Below are positions 1-10,042 of a stretch of 64,000 nt of DNA, piece after piece (the stretch's first letter is position 1; each line of letters starts with the position of its first letter). A program made the position numbers and the translations under genes. The DNA is from Gemmatimonadaceae bacterium. Lineage in GTDB: Bacteria; Gemmatimonadota; Gemmatimonadetes; Gemmatimonadales; Gemmatimonadaceae. The stretch lies in assembly GCA_016742275.1 (NCBI GenBank), contig JACVCD010000004.1, positions 124,001-188,000 on the forward strand, in the 5' to 3' direction. The notes beneath the pieces were generated by a model. It searched no databases, was not told where the DNA came from, and saw only the letters and a list, made by a program, of their open reading frames with translations.

Positions 1-1146
1 GAACGTGAGGAAGAGCGCGCCAGGCAACGTGATGCGCTCCACGACCTGTTCAATATACTCTGCCGTCTTCGCACCCGGCTTGATGCCCGGCACGAATCCA
101 CCCTGCTTCTTCAGGTTCTCGGCCAGATCGACCGGATTGAAGATGATGGACGTGTAAAAGTACGTGAACAGCAGGATGAGCACCGCGAGCAGAACGATGT
201 AGAGCCACGGATTCGGGCCCTGCGGATTGAAGTACTCCGCAATCTCCTGCAGCTTCGGATTGCCGCTGAACTGCGCGAGCGCACCGGGAATGACGATGAC
301 CGACTGCGCAAAGATGATCGGCATCACGCCCGCGGTGTTGATGCGGAGCGGAATGAAGTTGCGCGCCGCTTCACGCTGACGCCCACGAGCCATCGTACGC
401 TGCGGGATCTGGATGAGCACCCGTCGGGCAGCCACCGTGATCGCCACCGTTCCCGCCACGACCGCCACCATCGCCAGCGCCAGCACCACGAGCGACAACG
501 GCGCGATAGCACCCGTCGACACGAAGTTGATCGTCTGGAAGATGGAGGGCCACATGGCCTCCACGATCGAGAAGAAGATGATCAACGATGCGCCATTGCC
601 CAGGCCGCGCTCGGTGATCTGCTCACCCAACCACATCACGAAAATCGCACCCGTGGTGAGGAAGAGCATCATCTGAATCGTGAACCACGGACCAGGACGC
701 GACACGGCTGCGGGCAGCGACGCGGTGAAGAGCGCAAAACCGTACGCTTGCACCAGCGCCAGCACCACCGTGAGGTAGCGCGTGTACTGCGTCAGCTTTT
801 TCCGGCCTTCCTCGTCCTTCTGCATCTTATCCACGTTCGGCAGCACCGCACCCGCGATCTGGACGAAGATGCTCGCCGAGATGTAGGGCATGATGCCGAG
901 CGCAAACACCGTCGCACGCGACAGACCGCCACCCACGAACATGTCGTAGAGGCCAAGAAGGCCACCGCCCTGCTGGCGGGTGAAGTAGTCGGTCAGCGCC
1001 TGGACATCGATGCCGGGCGCCGTGATATGCGAGCCGACGCGATAGATCACCAAACACAGGAACGTGAAGGTGATCTTCGCCCACAACTCAGGCGTCCGGT
1101 AAATGTTGGAGACAGCTTGCGCTGCCGCGTTGTTCTGTTCTGCCAT
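1..1146 (-). CDS. secY: Protein translocase subunit SecY (3' end outside window)
   Basis: SecY is the central channel of the SecYEG translocon in the inner membrane. The frame is open from an ATG at 1146 to the window edge, giving 382 codons against about 440 in the family, so the C-terminus is missing. The translation starts MAEQNNAAAQ and shows alternating hydrophobic helices. Typical SecY segments include the plug region around GIDVQALTDYF, the stretch GLLGLYDMF, and the cytoplasmic loop with RRVLIQIPQR. It is the last gene seen of the spc-type operon, 18 bp after rplO. Co-transcription with the ribosomal genes upstream is inferred from strand and spacing. Confidence 0.95.
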   Translation of the reverse strand, partial: MAEQNNAAAQAVSNIYRTPELWAKITFTFLCLVIYRVGSHITAPGIDVQALTDYFTRQQGGGLLGLYDMFVGGGLSRATVFALGIMPYISASIFVQIAGAVLPNVDKMQKDEEGRKKLTQYTRYLTVVLALVQAYGFALFTASLPAAVSRPGPWFTIQMMLFLTTGAIFVMWLGEQITERGLGNGASLIIFFSIVEAMWPSIFQTINFVSTGAIAPLSLVVLALAMVAVVAGTVAITVAARRVLIQIPQRTMARGRQREAARNFIPLRINTAGVMPIIFAQSVIVIPGALAQFSGNPKLQEIAEYFNPQGPNPWLYIVLLAVLILLFTYFYTSIIFNPVDLAENLKKQGGFVPGIKPGAKTAEYIEQVVERITLPGALFLTF

Positions 1147-1164
1147 GCGCTGTGGGCTCCGTTA

Positions 1165-1638
1165 TCAGCTGTCGATGCGGCCACCGGCCGCTTCGATCTT
1201 CGCCTTGGCACCGGCGCTGACACGCACACCCTTGACCGTCAGGGCACGCGGCACATCGCCATTGGCCAGAAGCTTCGGGGCACCCTGTCCGACGCGGATC
1301 AAGCCCGCCGCCAGCAGCGATTCCACCGTCACTTCATCACCCTGCACCCGGGCCAGATCGTCGAGACGCACGAGCTGCGCCTCTTCACGGAACGGATTGG
1401 TGAAACCACGCTTCGGGATACGACGCGTGATCGGCATCTGACCGCCTTCGAAGTGCGGCTTGCCACCACCAGGACCGCCATGACCCGAACGGGCCATGGA
1501 ACCCTTGTGACCCTTACCGGACGTCTTGCCCAGGCCGGAGCCCGGACCGCGGCCCAGACGACGGCGCGAGCGATGCGAGCCCGGCGCCGGCGAGAGGTTA
1601 TGCAGGCCGATCTTGTCGACCGTCTCGTTCTTGGCCAT
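1165..1638 (-). CDS. rplO: 50S ribosomal protein L15
   Basis: Large-subunit protein of 157 aa, the normal family length being about 145-150. The N-terminus has the typical L15 basic glycine-rich tail (GSHRSRRRLGRGPGSGLGKT, then GKGHKG), which threads into 23S rRNA. The C-terminal part carries the conserved globular domain ending KIEAAGGRI. It lies 3 bp after rpmD and just before secY, the standard spc operon order. Confidence 0.97.
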   Translation of the reverse strand: MAKNETVDKIGLHNLSPAPGSHRSRRRLGRGPGSGLGKTSGKGHKGSMARSGHGGPGGGKPHFEGGQMPITRRIPKRGFTNPFREEAQLVRLDDLARVQGDEVTVESLLAAGLIRVGQGAPKLLANGDVPRALTVKGVRVSAGAKAKIEAAGGRIDS

Positions 1639-1641
1639 CGG

Positions 1642-1896
1642 TTATCCCTCCACCGGCGTCACCTGAACCAGGTGACGCACCTTCTTGAGCTGACCGCGCA
1701 GCGAGGCGGAATCCTGCTGCACGACGCTGGCCTGATGATGACGGAGGCCGAGCGCCGCAAGCGTCGCCCGCATCCGCCACGAATGGCCGATGGCGCTGCG
1801 CACCTGCGTGATCTTGAGCTTCCCGTTACCGGGCGCTTCGAGCTTCGGCGTCTTGGCCGGGCCCTTGGACGGGTGCCACACGAACGTCCGCGGCAT
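1642..1896 (-). CDS. rpmD: 50S ribosomal protein L30, N-terminally extended
   Basis: L30 normally has about 60 residues and starts right at the motif seen here as KLKITQVRSAIG. This one has 84 residues, with about 25 extra at the front rich in Lys and Pro. The ATG at 1896 overlaps the TAA of rpsE by one base (TAATG), which suggests translational coupling. No ATG lies closer to the conserved core and the only GTG is codon 6, so the extension appears genuine. The core with HxxHQxSVV-like residues is intact. Confidence 0.93.
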   Translation of the reverse strand: MPRTFVWHPSKGPAKTPKLEAPGNGKLKITQVRSAIGHSWRMRATLAALGLRHHQASVVQQDSASLRGQLKKVRHLVQVTPVEG

Positions 1897-2690
1897 TATG
1901 CAACCTCCGCGGCCACCACGGCCGCCTTACGGATGTCCACGGATTCCGTCTTCGACTTCGCACGGGACTTGTACCCGATCTGAGCCGGGTCGAGCCCACG
2001 CTCCTTCGCAGCCAGCTCCACCGTGATGAGGTCCTTGAGACCATTCACCGCGGCGCGCACCATGTTGTGCGGATTCGTCGAACCGAGCGACTTCGTGAGG
2101 ATGTCGTGAATACCGGCGCACTCGAGCACCGCGCGCACCGCACCACCGGCGATCACACCGGCACCCGGCGCAGCGGGCTTCATGAGCACCTTGCCAGCGC
2201 CATGCTTGCCGACCACTTCGTGCGGGATCGTCGAGCCGGTCAACGGGATGCTCACCATGCTGCGACGGGCGGCGTCCACGGCCTTGCGGACCGCTTCCGA
2301 CACTTCGTTCGCCTTACCGGTGGCAAAACCGACCTTGCCCTGTCCGTCGCCCACCGCGACCAGCGCGTTGAACGAGAAACGACGACCACCCTTCACGACC
2401 TTGGCCACGCGATTGATCGCAATCACGTTCTCGACGAGATCGCTCTGCTCACGCTCCTGCGGCGCGTTGCGGTCGGGACCACGGCCACGGCCACCACCAT
2501 CGCGGCCGCCACCCTGCTGACCACCTTCGCCACCGGGACCACGGCCACGGCCGCCACCCGGGCCGCCCGGACCACGACCACGGCCACCGCCCGGGCCACC
2601 CGGACCACGGCCACGACCGCCGCCTGGGCCACCACGTCCGCCGCCGCCGCCGCTGCGCGGCGCGCCACCCTGATTCTGTCCGTCAGCCAT
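1896..2690 (-). CDS. rpsE: 30S ribosomal protein S5 with RGG-rich N-terminal extension
   Basis: S5 helps form the mRNA entry site and decoding-fidelity region of the 30S subunit. The conserved domain starts near residue 83 ([20 protein letters not shown]) and runs to the end, matching the usual length of about 165 aa. The first 82 residues are extra: almost entirely Gly, Arg and Pro, including three tandem copies of an 11-residue unit [11 protein letters not shown] at residues 20-52. The ATG at 2690 lies 2 bp after the rplR stop. Such RGG-like tails are usually disordered and bind RNA; a role here is inference. Confidence 0.95.
   Translation of the reverse strand: MADGQNQGGAPRSGGGGGRGGPGGGRGRGPGGPGGGRGRGPGGPGGGRGRGPGGEGGQQGGGRDGGGRGRGPDRNAPQEREQSDLVENVIAINRVAKVVKGGRRFSFNALVAVGDGQGKVGFATGKANEVSEAVRKAVDAARRSMVSIPLTGSTIPHEVVGKHGAGKVLMKPAAPGAGVIAGGAVRAVLECAGIHDILTKSLGSTNPHNMVRAAVNGLKDLITVELAAKERGLDPAQIGYKSRAKSKTESVDIRKAAVVAAEVA
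2535..2633 (-). repeat. Three in-frame 33-bp tandem repeats inside rpsE
   Basis: Three consecutive copies of a 33-bp unit encode [11 protein letters not shown] at residues 20-30, 31-41 and 42-52 of S5. The DNA copies are near-identical, so copy number may vary by slippage. Confidence 0.85.
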
Positions 2691-2692
2691 GA

Positions 2693-3048
2693 TCAGAACT
2701 CCAGCCCGCCTTCGCGGGCTCCTTCGGCCACCGCCTTCACGCGGCCATGGTACTGGTAACCAGCGCGGTCGAAGACCACCTTCGAAATGCCGGCCGCCTT
2801 CGCCTTCTCCGCCGCGGCCTTGCCGACAGCGAGCGCGCGCTCCGACTTCGTGCCGCTCATCCCCTCGTCGCCAACGGTCAGCAGCGTGCGCTGCGCGACG
2901 TCGTCCACGATCTGGGCATAGATGTGCTTCAGGGAGCGGAAGACCACGAGGCGCGGACGCTCTGGAGTTCCGTTTACTGCCTTGCGCACACGCAGGTGAC
3001 GACGCTTGCGCCGTTCTGCATTCGTGCGCGGGATCGCGATCTTGGCCA

Positions 3049-3049
<1 letters not shown>
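2693..3049 (-). CDS. rplR: 50S ribosomal protein L18
   Basis: 5S rRNA-binding protein of the central protuberance, 118 aa, normal length. The basic N-terminus ([20 protein letters not shown]) and the stretch [20 protein letters not shown] are typical, as is the C-terminal [19 protein letters not shown]. Its ATG overlaps the rplF stop by one base (TAATG). Confidence 0.97.
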
Positions 3050-3588
<539 letters not shown>

Positions 3589-3600
3589 GTTGGTTGCTCC

Positions 3601-4002
3601 TTACCAGACGAGGGCGAGGAGTTCGCCGCCAGTGTTGGCTGCGCGCGCGTCACGGCCCGACATGAGGCCCTTCGACGTGCTCAGGATGGCCATACCGAGG
3701 CCATTGCGCACGTGCGGGATTTCGGTGGCGCCGACGTACTTGCGAAGACCCGGCGTCGACACGCGACGCGTCTGACGGATCACCGACTGGCCGCCGTGCG
3801 CGTACTTGAGGATCACGCGGAGAACGGACTTGCCGTCCTCGAGTTCTACCGTGCGGTAGTCCTGGATGAACGCGTTCTCCTTCAGGATACGCGCAATCTC
3901 GACCTTCACCTTCGAAACCGGCATGTCGACGCGGCGGTGCTTGGAAGCACACGCGTTGCGAATGCGCGTCAGCATGTCGGCAATGGGATCGTTGAGGCTC
4001 AT
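3601..4002 (-). CDS. rpsH: 30S ribosomal protein S8
   Basis: S8 binds central-domain 16S rRNA and in E. coli represses the spc operon. It has 133 aa, starting MSLNDPIADMLTRIRNA. The C-terminal signature with STSKGLMSGRDARAANTGGE is complete. A 68-bp gap separates it from rpsN, the longest within this part of the operon; I saw no clear promoter in it. Confidence 0.97.
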   Translation of the reverse strand: MSLNDPIADMLTRIRNACASKHRRVDMPVSKVKVEIARILKENAFIQDYRTVELEDGKSVLRVILKYAHGGQSVIRQTRRVSTPGLRKYVGATEIPHVRNGLGMAILSTSKGLMSGRDARAANTGGELLALVW

Positions 4003-4070
4003 GCTCTCGGGGTTCTCCTATGGTATCCGCGCTCAGCGGACCTGTAGGAAGTGAATGGAGGACCTACGTG

Positions 4071-4376
4071 TTACCAGCTCGCCTTGCGAACACCCGGGAT
4101 CAGGCCGTTCAGGGCCATGTCACGGAGCGCAATGCGGCTGAGGCCGAAGTGCCGCAGGAAGGCACGGGGACGACCGCTCATGCTGCAGCGGTTGCGCACA
4201 CGTGTCGCCGACGAATTGCGCGGCAGCTTATGCAGCGCATTCACAGCCGCCAGCTTCTCTTCCGGCGTGCTCTTCGGGTTGTTGATCGTGGCCTTGAGCG
4301 CCGCGCGCTTCTGGGCAAACCGCTGCACCAGTTCCTTGCGCTGCTCATTCCGGGCCAGCTTGCTCGTCTTCGCCAT
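4071..4376 (-). CDS. rpsN: 30S ribosomal protein S14 (zinc-independent type)
   Basis: S14 of the 30S head, 101 aa, the length of the long class that lacks the zinc ribbon. Only one cysteine lies in the C-terminal region ([18 protein letters not shown]), not the CxxC pairs of the short zinc form. The end IPGVRKASW is typical. It lies 16 bp after rplE. Confidence 0.96.
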   Translation of the reverse strand: MAKTSKLARNEQRKELVQRFAQKRAALKATINNPKSTPEEKLAAVNALHKLPRNSSATRVRNRCSMSGRPRAFLRHFGLSRIALRDMALNGLIPGVRKASW

Positions 4377-4392
4377 CAGTCAGTCCTGGGAA

Positions 4393-5169
4393 TTAGGCCG
4401 CGCTCGGCTGCGCCACTTTCGGCGTCACCGGCTTGTCGTCGCCACGGAACGGCATACCGAGCTGGTGCAACAGCGCAAACGCATGCGCATCCTTCTCGGC
4501 CGATGTGACAAACGTAATGTCCATGCCGTGGATCTGCTCGACCATGTCGTAGTTGATCTCGGGGAAGATCATCTGCTCCTTGATGCCGAGCGTGTAGTTG
4601 CCACGACCGTCGAACGACTTCGTGCCGAGACCGCGGAAGTCGCGGATACGCGGGCACGCCACCGTCACGAAACGATCGAGGAACTCCCACATGCGCGCAC
4701 CGCGCATGGTCACCGACGCACCGATGTCCTGACCTTCGCGGAGACCGAAGTTCGCGACCGACTTCTTCGCCTTGCGGCGCACCGGCTTCTGACCAGTGAT
4801 CAGTGCGAGTTCTTCCACCACCACGTCGAGCAGCTTCGGCTGCTTCACCGCTTCACCCACACCGCAGTTGATCACGATCTTTTCGAGCGTCGGGATCTGC
4901 ATCGGGTTGGTGAAACCGAACTGCTTGGCCAGGCTCGCCCGGACCGTCTGCTCGTAGTGCGCCTTGAGACGCGGAGCCGCCACTGGCAGCCCAGCACCCG
5001 CGTGGTCGCGCTTCGTGAAGTCAACGGCAGCGCGCGTCGTAGCCGCGCCACCCTTCTTCCCGCCGCCCTTCGCCGGGGCACCACCCTTGGCCCCGCCGCC
5101 CTTGGCAGCACCGGCCTTTGCTCCACCCTTGGCGCCACCCTTGGCAGCGCCCTTTTCCTTGGTCGCCAT
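4393..5169 (-). CDS. rplE: 50S ribosomal protein L5 with Lys/Gly/Ala-rich N-terminal extension
   Basis: L5 binds 5S rRNA and contacts the P-site tRNA and S13. The conserved domain starts near residue 68 (LKAHYEQTVRASLAKQFG, then LEKIVINCGVGEA) and has the usual length of about 180 aa. The first 66 or so residues are extra, built from irregular repeats of AKGG, AKAG and KGGAP, with a strong positive charge and no aromatic residues. The ATG at 5169 is 14 bp after rplX. Absence of a good ATG at the usual start supports translation of the extension. Confidence 0.94.
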   Translation of the reverse strand: MATKEKGAAKGGAKGGAKAGAAKGGGAKGGAPAKGGGKKGGAATTRAAVDFTKRDHAGAGLPVAAPRLKAHYEQTVRASLAKQFGFTNPMQIPTLEKIVINCGVGEAVKQPKLLDVVVEELALITGQKPVRRKAKKSVANFGLREGQDIGASVTMRGARMWEFLDRFVTVACPRIRDFRGLGTKSFDGRGNYTLGIKEQMIFPEINYDMVEQIHGMDITFVTSAEKDAHAFALLHQLGMPFRGDDKPVTPKVAQPSAA

Positions 5170-5183
5170 CGTAGTTACTCCGG

Positions 5184-5588
5184 TCAGCGCGAACGGGGAA
5201 TGACTTCACCGCTCTTCACGCCGACGCGCTCCTTCGTGCCGTCCTTGTCGATGCGCGCCTTCGTGCGCGTCGGCTTGCCGGTCTTCGAATCGAGCAGCAT
5301 CACGTTCGACGCGTGGAAGGGAGCCGCCATCTCGATGATGCCGCTCTGCTCCTCCGCCGTGCGCGCCTTGCGGTGCTTCTTCACGATATTGATGCCTTCC
5401 ACCTTGATGCGGCCCGTCTTGGGGTACACCTGAAGGACCTTGCCTTCCTTCCCCTTGTCGTCGCCACGCATCACGCGAACGGTATCACCCTTCGTTACGT
5501 GGATCGCTTCACGCGACGCCTTGAGGGCGTGACGCGCCGCGCCGAGGCGCTGACCGCGATCCGTCTTGTAGTACACGTTCTTACGCAT
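5184..5588 (-). CDS. rplX: 50S ribosomal protein L24, N-terminally extended
   Basis: L24 is an assembly initiator of the 50S subunit. The KOW motif is seen in IHVTKGDTVRVMRGDDKGKEG and the following VQ-like core. At 134 aa it is about 30 longer than E. coli L24, with about 27 extra residues in front (MRKNVYYKTDRGQRLGAARH region). Gene spacing is 1 bp to rplN, so coupling is likely. Confidence 0.96.
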   Translation of the reverse strand: MRKNVYYKTDRGQRLGAARHALKASREAIHVTKGDTVRVMRGDDKGKEGKVLQVYPKTGRIKVEGINIVKKHRKARTAEEQSGIIEMAAPFHASNVMLLDSKTGKPTRTKARIDKDGTKERVGVKSGEVIPRSR

Positions 5589-5589
5589 C

Positions 5590-5958
5590 TCAGAGCACCT
5601 CAGGGGCGAGCGACACGATCTTCATGTAGCGCTTCTCGCGAAGCTCGCGCGCCACGGGGCCGAAGATACGCGTGGCCTTCGGTTCGCCGTTGTCGTTGAT
5701 GATCACGACCGCGTTCTCGTCGAAACGGATGTAGGAACCGTCCTTGCGACGCGTTTCCTTCACCGTGCGAACGACCACCGCCTTCGCGACGTCGGACTTC
5801 TTCACCGTGCCGTTGGGGAGCGCGTCCTTCACCGCCACGATGACCCGGTCACCCAGGCCAGCATAACGGCGGCGCGTGCCGCCGAGCACGCGGATCACCA
5901 GGGCGCGCTTGGCGCCACTGTTGTCCGCCACCTTCACCACCGATTCCTGTTGGATCAT
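5590..5958 (-). CDS. rplN: 50S ribosomal protein L14
   Basis: L14 forms part of an intersubunit bridge and is the target of the silencing factor RsfS in other bacteria. It has 122 aa, the standard length, starting [20 protein letters not shown]. The conserved C-terminus [18 protein letters not shown] is complete. It is tightly packed between rpsQ and rplX. Confidence 0.97.
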   Translation of the reverse strand: MIQQESVVKVADNSGAKRALVIRVLGGTRRRYAGLGDRVIVAVKDALPNGTVKKSDVAKAVVVRTVKETRRKDGSYIRFDENAVVIINDNGEPKATRIFGPVARELREKRYMKIVSLAPEVL

Positions 5959-5969
5959 GGGTCAGGTCC

Positions 5970-6266
5970 TCAGCGTGCGCGTTCGACGATCTCGACCACA
6001 CGCCACCGCTTGTCCTTCGACAAGGGCCGGGTCTCCATGATACGGACGGTGTCGCCGACCTTCGCCGAGTTCTCCTCGTCGTGCGCCTTAAGCTTGCTGG
6101 TCTTCGTCACCATCTTGCCGTACTGCGGGTGCGGCATGCGACGGTCAATCGCCACCACCACCGTCTTTTCCATCTTGTCACTCACGACCAGCCCGACGCG
6201 CACCTTCCGCGCGGTCCGTTCGGAGGCGCCGTTCTGCGCGGCGCTCGCGTTGTTCATCTCTGCCAT
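5970..6266 (-). CDS. rpsQ: 30S ribosomal protein S17
   Basis: Primary 16S rRNA-binding protein of 98 aa. The OB-fold core is seen in [19 protein letters not shown] and [20 protein letters not shown]. About 15 extra residues rich in Ala and Asn precede the usual start. It lies 14 bp after rpmC in standard order. Confidence 0.96.
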   Translation of the reverse strand: MAEMNNASAAQNGASERTARKVRVGLVVSDKMEKTVVVAIDRRMPHPQYGKMVTKTSKLKAHDEENSAKVGDTVRIMETRPLSKDKRWRVVEIVERAR

Positions 6267-6280
6267 CGATCGGATTCCGG

Positions 6281-6484
6281 TTAGCGGCCGCGGCCGACGA
6301 GCTGACGCTCGCGCTGCACCGTCTTGAGGCGCGCAATGTCCCTGCGGATGCTGCGCAGCCGCAGCGGCTCTTCCAGCGCTTCGGTGCCGCTGCGGAACCG
6401 GAGGCGGAAACGCTCCTCCTCCAATTCTCGGATGCGGGACACCAGCTCGTCGTCAGCCAGACCGCGGATCTCTTCAGCCTTCAT
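6281..6484 (-). CDS. rpmC: 50S ribosomal protein L29
   Basis: Small helical protein of 67 aa near the exit tunnel. The family pattern is present in [20 protein letters not shown] and [19 protein letters not shown]. The start overlaps the end of rplP by 11 bp, which favours coupled translation. Confidence 0.96.
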   Translation of the reverse strand: MKAEEIRGLADDELVSRIRELEEERFRLRFRSGTEALEEPLRLRSIRRDIARLKTVQRERQLVGRGR

Positions 6485-6902
6485 GGGTCACCGCCTCCTC
6501 GCGAACAACAAACTTGGTTCTCACAGGCAACTTCGCGGCGGCCAGCGACATCGCTGTCTCGGCCAGTTCACGCGTCACGCCTTCGATTTCGAACATCACG
6601 CGGCCCGGCTTCACCACGGCCACCCACAACTCCGGCGAACCCTTACCCTTACCCATTCGGGTTTCGGCCGGCTTCTTCGTGACCGGCTTATCCGGGAACA
6701 CCCGGATCCACACCTTGCCGCCACGCTTGATGTGACGCGTCATGGCGACACGGCACGCTTCGATCTGGCGGCTGGTGATCCAGCCCGGCTCGAGCGTCTG
6801 CAGACCGTAGTGCCCGAAGGACACATCCGATCCACGGAACGCGAGGCCGGTGGTCCGGCCCTTGAACATCTTGCGGAACTTGACCCGCTTCGGACTCAGC
6901 AT
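6474..6902 (-). CDS. rplP: 50S ribosomal protein L16
   Basis: L16 contacts the A-site tRNA elbow. It has 142 aa and starts [19 protein letters not shown]. The conserved loop with [19 protein letters not shown] is intact. It lies 11 bp after rpsC and overlaps rpmC. Confidence 0.97.
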   Translation of the reverse strand: MLSPKRVKFRKMFKGRTTGLAFRGSDVSFGHYGLQTLEPGWITSRQIEACRVAMTRHIKRGGKVWIRVFPDKPVTKKPAETRMGKGKGSPELWVAVVKPGRVMFEIEGVTRELAETAMSLAAAKLPVRTKFVVREEAVTHEG

Positions 6903-6913
6903 CTCTTAGTTCC

Positions 6914-7573
6914 TCAGTTGCCGGTCGAGTAGGTCTTGCCGCGACGATCTTCCACGATCTCGCCCTTGAAGATCCACACCTTGATGCCGATGGCACCAAA
7001 CGTGGTTCTCGCCGTGCTCGTCGCGTAGTCGATGTCGGCGCGCAGCGTGTGAAGGGGCACCCGGCCCTCCATGTACCCTTCAACGCGCGCGATCTCGGCG
7101 CCACCGAGGCGGCCGCCAGCCTTCACCTTGATGCCGAGGGCACCCATGCGCATCGCACTCTGCACCGCGCGCTTGAGCGCACGACGGAACGAGATACGCT
7201 GGGCCAGCTGCGCCGCGATGTTGTCGGCCACGAGCTGCGCCTCGACTTCCGGACGCTTGATTTCTTCGACGTTGATGCCGACTTCCTTGCCCGTAAGCTG
7301 AGCCAGCTCATCACGCAGCTTGTCGACTTCCGCGCCCTTCTTGCCGATCACCACACCGGGACGTCCCGTGTGGATCGTCACCACAACCTTGCCCGGCTTG
7401 CGCTCGATCGTCACGTCGGCGATCGCCGCGTTGTCGAGGCGCGCCTTCAAGTACTTGCGCAGCAGCGCGTCTTCCTTGAGCAGCGCCGGCATTTCCTTCT
7501 TCGCGTACCACGTCGAACGCCAGTTCTTCGTGACCCCGAGGCGGAAGCCGATCGGATTGGTTTTCTGTCCCAT
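6914..7573 (-). CDS. rpsC: 30S ribosomal protein S3
   Basis: S3 lies at the mRNA entry channel. It starts [20 protein letters not shown], the classical N-terminus, so the ATG at 7573 was chosen over an upstream start inside rplV. The protein has 219 aa. A KH domain follows, with [19 protein letters not shown], and then the conserved C-terminal domain ([19 protein letters not shown]). The ATG overlaps the TAA of rplV by one base. Confidence 0.97.
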   Translation of the reverse strand: MGQKTNPIGFRLGVTKNWRSTWYAKKEMPALLKEDALLRKYLKARLDNAAIADVTIERKPGKVVVTIHTGRPGVVIGKKGAEVDKLRDELAQLTGKEVGINVEEIKRPEVEAQLVADNIAAQLAQRISFRRALKRAVQSAMRMGALGIKVKAGGRLGGAEIARVEGYMEGRVPLHTLRADIDYATSTARTTFGAIGIKVWIFKGEIVEDRRGKTYSTGN

Positions 7574-7950
7574 TAGCGCACCGCCTCCGTCACGACGATC
7601 TCTACGTGGCTGGTCCGCTTCAGCATCGGCGTCGCACGGCCCATGGCCGCCGGCGTCCAACGCTTGAGCTTCGGACCTTCGTTCACGATGGCCTTCGTGA
7701 TCACCAACGCGTCCACATCCAGCGACGTGTTGGCCGCACGGGCCGCCTGCTCCGCGTTCGCCACGGCCGAGTTGAGCGTCTTCTCGATCTGCTCAGCCGC
7801 ATGCTTCTTCGAAAACTTCAGCAACGCCAACGCGTCGTTCACACGCTGACCGCGGATCTGGTCAATGACCAGACGCATCTTGTAGGGCGACTGACGCGTC
7901 GTACGCTGAATGGCACGCGCCTCGATCCCGGCCTTGATAGTCTTGGCCAT
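7573..7950 (-). CDS. rplV: 50S ribosomal protein L22
   Basis: L22 lines the exit tunnel. It has 125 aa, with the family pattern [20 protein letters not shown] at the N-terminal helix and the tunnel hairpin near [21 protein letters not shown]. It lies 3 bp after rpsS and overlaps rpsC by one base (TAATG). Confidence 0.97.
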   Translation of the reverse strand: MAKTIKAGIEARAIQRTTRQSPYKMRLVIDQIRGQRVNDALALLKFSKKHAAEQIEKTLNSAVANAEQAARAANTSLDVDALVITKAIVNEGPKLKRWTPAAMGRATPMLKRTSHVEIVVTEAVR

Positions 7951-7953
7951 GGG

Positions 7954-8247
7954 TTACTTGCCTCCCTTGCCCTTCTTGGCGTCCACCTTCTGTCCCGCAT
8001 GACCGCGGAACAGACGCGTCGGCGAGAATTCGCCGAGCTTGTGGCCGACCATGTTTTCCGTCACGTACACCGGGATGAACTTGTTCCCGTTGTGCACGGC
8101 GAACGTGTGTCCAACGAATTCCGGCAGGATCGTGCTCGCGCGCGACCAGGTCTTCACGACCTTCTTCTCGTTCTTGGCGTTCATCGCAACCACCTTCGCC
8201 TCGAGGCGTTCGGCGACAAACGGACCCTTCTTAATGCTTCTCGACAT
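7954..8247 (-). CDS. rpsS: 30S ribosomal protein S19
   Basis: S19 of the 30S head, 97 aa. The start [19 protein letters not shown] and the block [20 protein letters not shown] with [13 protein letters not shown] are diagnostic. It lies 24 bp after rplB. Confidence 0.97.
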   Translation of the reverse strand: MSRSIKKGPFVAERLEAKVVAMNAKNEKKVVKTWSRASTILPEFVGHTFAVHNGNKFIPVYVTENMVGHKLGEFSPTRLFRGHAGQKVDAKKGKGGK

Positions 8248-8271
8248 ATCGGTTCTCGTTTCGCCTGGCGG

Positions 8272-9102
8272 TTACTGCGTGGCTCGGCCGCGCTTGCGGC
8301 CGCGCACGATGAGACGCGTCGACGCCTTCTTCTTGTTGCGCGTCTTGACGCCTTCCTTCTTGCCCCACGGGCTCACCACGTTGCGACCACCGCGGGTACG
8401 ACCACCGTGCGGGTGATCCACCGGGTTCATGACTTCACCACGCACCTTGGGGCGCTTGCCGAGCCAACGGCTCTTGCCGGCCTTGCCGTGCGACTGAAGC
8501 TCATGTTCCGAGTTGCCCACTTCGCCGATCGTCGCCATGCAGTTGCCATGCACGAGGCGCATTTCAGTCGACGCGAGACGCAGTGTCACATACTCGCCTT
8601 CCTTCGCCACGACCTGGGCAAAGGTGCCGGCCGAGCGGGCCATCTGGCCGCCCTTGCCGATCTTGAGCTCGATGTTGTGCACCGACGTACCGAGCGGCAC
8701 TTCCTTGAGCGGCATCGCGTTGCCCGTGCGCACATCGCTGCCCGGACCCGCCACCACCGAATCACCCTGCTTGAGACCCTTCGGGTGCAGGATGTAGCGC
8801 TTCTCGCCGTCCGCGTACTCGATCAGCGCGATGCGCGCCGAACGATTCGGATCGTACTCGATGTGCGCGACCGTACCCACGATACCAAACTTGTTGCGCT
8901 TGAAATCGATGATGCGGTACATGCGCTTGTGGCCGCCACCGATGCGACGCATCGAGATGTGGCCATGATTGTCGCGACCGCCCGACTTCTTGATCGGCTC
9001 CAGGAGCGACTTCTCGGGCGTCGAACGCGTGATCTCGGCGAAATCCGACACCGAGCGGAAGCGCGTGCCCTTCGTAACCGGCTTGAACTGACGAATGCCC
9101 AT
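8272..9102 (-). CDS. rplB: 50S ribosomal protein L2
   Basis: L2 supports the peptidyl-transferase centre and subunit joining. It has 276 aa, the usual length. The N-terminus [20 protein letters not shown] and the C-terminal signature [18 protein letters not shown], with the conserved histidine, are present. It lies 5 bp after rplW. Confidence 0.98.
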   Translation of the reverse strand: MGIRQFKPVTKGTRFRSVSDFAEITRSTPEKSLLEPIKKSGGRDNHGHISMRRIGGGHKRMYRIIDFKRNKFGIVGTVAHIEYDPNRSARIALIEYADGEKRYILHPKGLKQGDSVVAGPGSDVRTGNAMPLKEVPLGTSVHNIELKIGKGGQMARSAGTFAQVVAKEGEYVTLRLASTEMRLVHGNCMATIGEVGNSEHELQSHGKAGKSRWLGKRPKVRGEVMNPVDHPHGGRTRGGRNVVSPWGKKEGVKTRNKKKASTRLIVRGRKRGRATQ

Positions 9103-9107
9103 GCGAC

Positions 9108-9395
9108 TCAGCCCTCGAAGATCGCGATGGTGTCGCCGTCACGCAGCTTCACAATCGCCTTCTTGGTGTGGGGGCGGCGTCCGATCGACTGACCGACGCG
9201 ACGCGCCTTACCACGCGCATTCGACGTCCAGACACCGGTAACCTTGACGCCGAACAGCTGCTCGACGGCCGCCTTGATGGCGAACTTCGTGGCGTCAGGC
9301 GCCACCTCGAACGTGTACTCGCCGCGATCCTGGTAGGCGGCGGACGTGCGCTCCGTGATGATCGGGCGCACGATGGTGCGATACAGTGCACTCAT
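9108..9395 (-). CDS. rplW: 50S ribosomal protein L23
   Basis: L23 forms the docking site for trigger factor and SRP at the tunnel exit. It has 95 aa, with the family pattern [35 protein letters not shown] and the [11 protein letters not shown]-like tip. It is 3 bp from rplD. Confidence 0.96.
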   Translation of the reverse strand: MSALYRTIVRPIITERTSAAYQDRGEYTFEVAPDATKFAIKAAVEQLFGVKVTGVWTSNARGKARRVGQSIGRRPHTKKAIVKLRDGDTIAIFEG

Positions 9396-9398
9396 GGC

Positions 9399-10040
9399 TT
9401 AGCCCTCCGCCTGAGTCGAGGACAGCGCCGACGATTCGATCACGACGACGTCCGACCACAGGATGTGATACGTGCTCACGTCGCTGTACGGCATGACGTG
9501 CGCGCGCTGCAGGTTGCGGGCGCTCAGATACACGTTCGGCTTCACGCCGTCCGTCAACACGAGCACCTTCTTGGTCGCCACACCCAGCTTCTCGAGCAGG
9601 CCGGTCATGCTCTTGGTCTTCGGCGCGCTGAAGTCGAGCGCGTCAACGAGGACCACCGCATTCTCCCGGGCACGCGCGTTGAACGCGCTCTTGCGCGCCA
9701 AGGCACGCACCTGCTTCGGAACGATCTGCGTGTAGCTGCGCGGCTGCGGACCGAACACGGTACCACCGCCCGGCCAGTTCGGCGCGCGCGTCGAGCCCTG
9801 ACGGGCGCGACCGGTGCCCTTCTGCTTCCACGGCTTCTGGTTACCGCCCGTCACTTCACCACGCGTCTTGGTCTTGGCCGTGCCCTGGCGACGATTGGCG
9901 AGGAACGCCTTTACCGCCTGGTGCATGACCGGCACGTTGACGATCCCGTCAAACGTGCCCTCGGGGAGCTGGCGCGTGCCGCCCTGCTTCCCCTGCGCCG
10001 TGTACACCGGCGCCTCGAAGGTCTTGGATTCCGCCATCAT
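9399..10040 (-). CDS. rplD: 50S ribosomal protein L4
   Basis: L4 extends into the exit tunnel and in E. coli also represses the S10 operon. It has 213 aa. The conserved loop region has [20 protein letters not shown], then [20 protein letters not shown]. It starts [20 protein letters not shown], 2 bp after rplC. Confidence 0.97.
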   Translation of the reverse strand: MMAESKTFEAPVYTAQGKQGGTRQLPEGTFDGIVNVPVMHQAVKAFLANRRQGTAKTKTRGEVTGGNQKPWKQKGTGRARQGSTRAPNWPGGGTVFGPQPRSYTQIVPKQVRALARKSAFNARARENAVVLVDALDFSAPKTKSMTGLLEKLGVATKKVLVLTDGVKPNVYLSARNLQRAHVMPYSDVSTYHILWSDVVVIESSALSSTQAEG

Positions 10041-10042
10041 GA

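Noticed and set aside
748-1983. 411-aa plus-strand frame opposite secY, rplO and rpmD
   Set aside because: Shadow of conserved genes; no domain, start site or neighbour logic.
7606-9192. 528-aa plus-strand frame opposite rplV, rpsS and rplB
   Set aside because: Antisense shadow of three well-supported ribosomal genes with Arg/His-rich composition.
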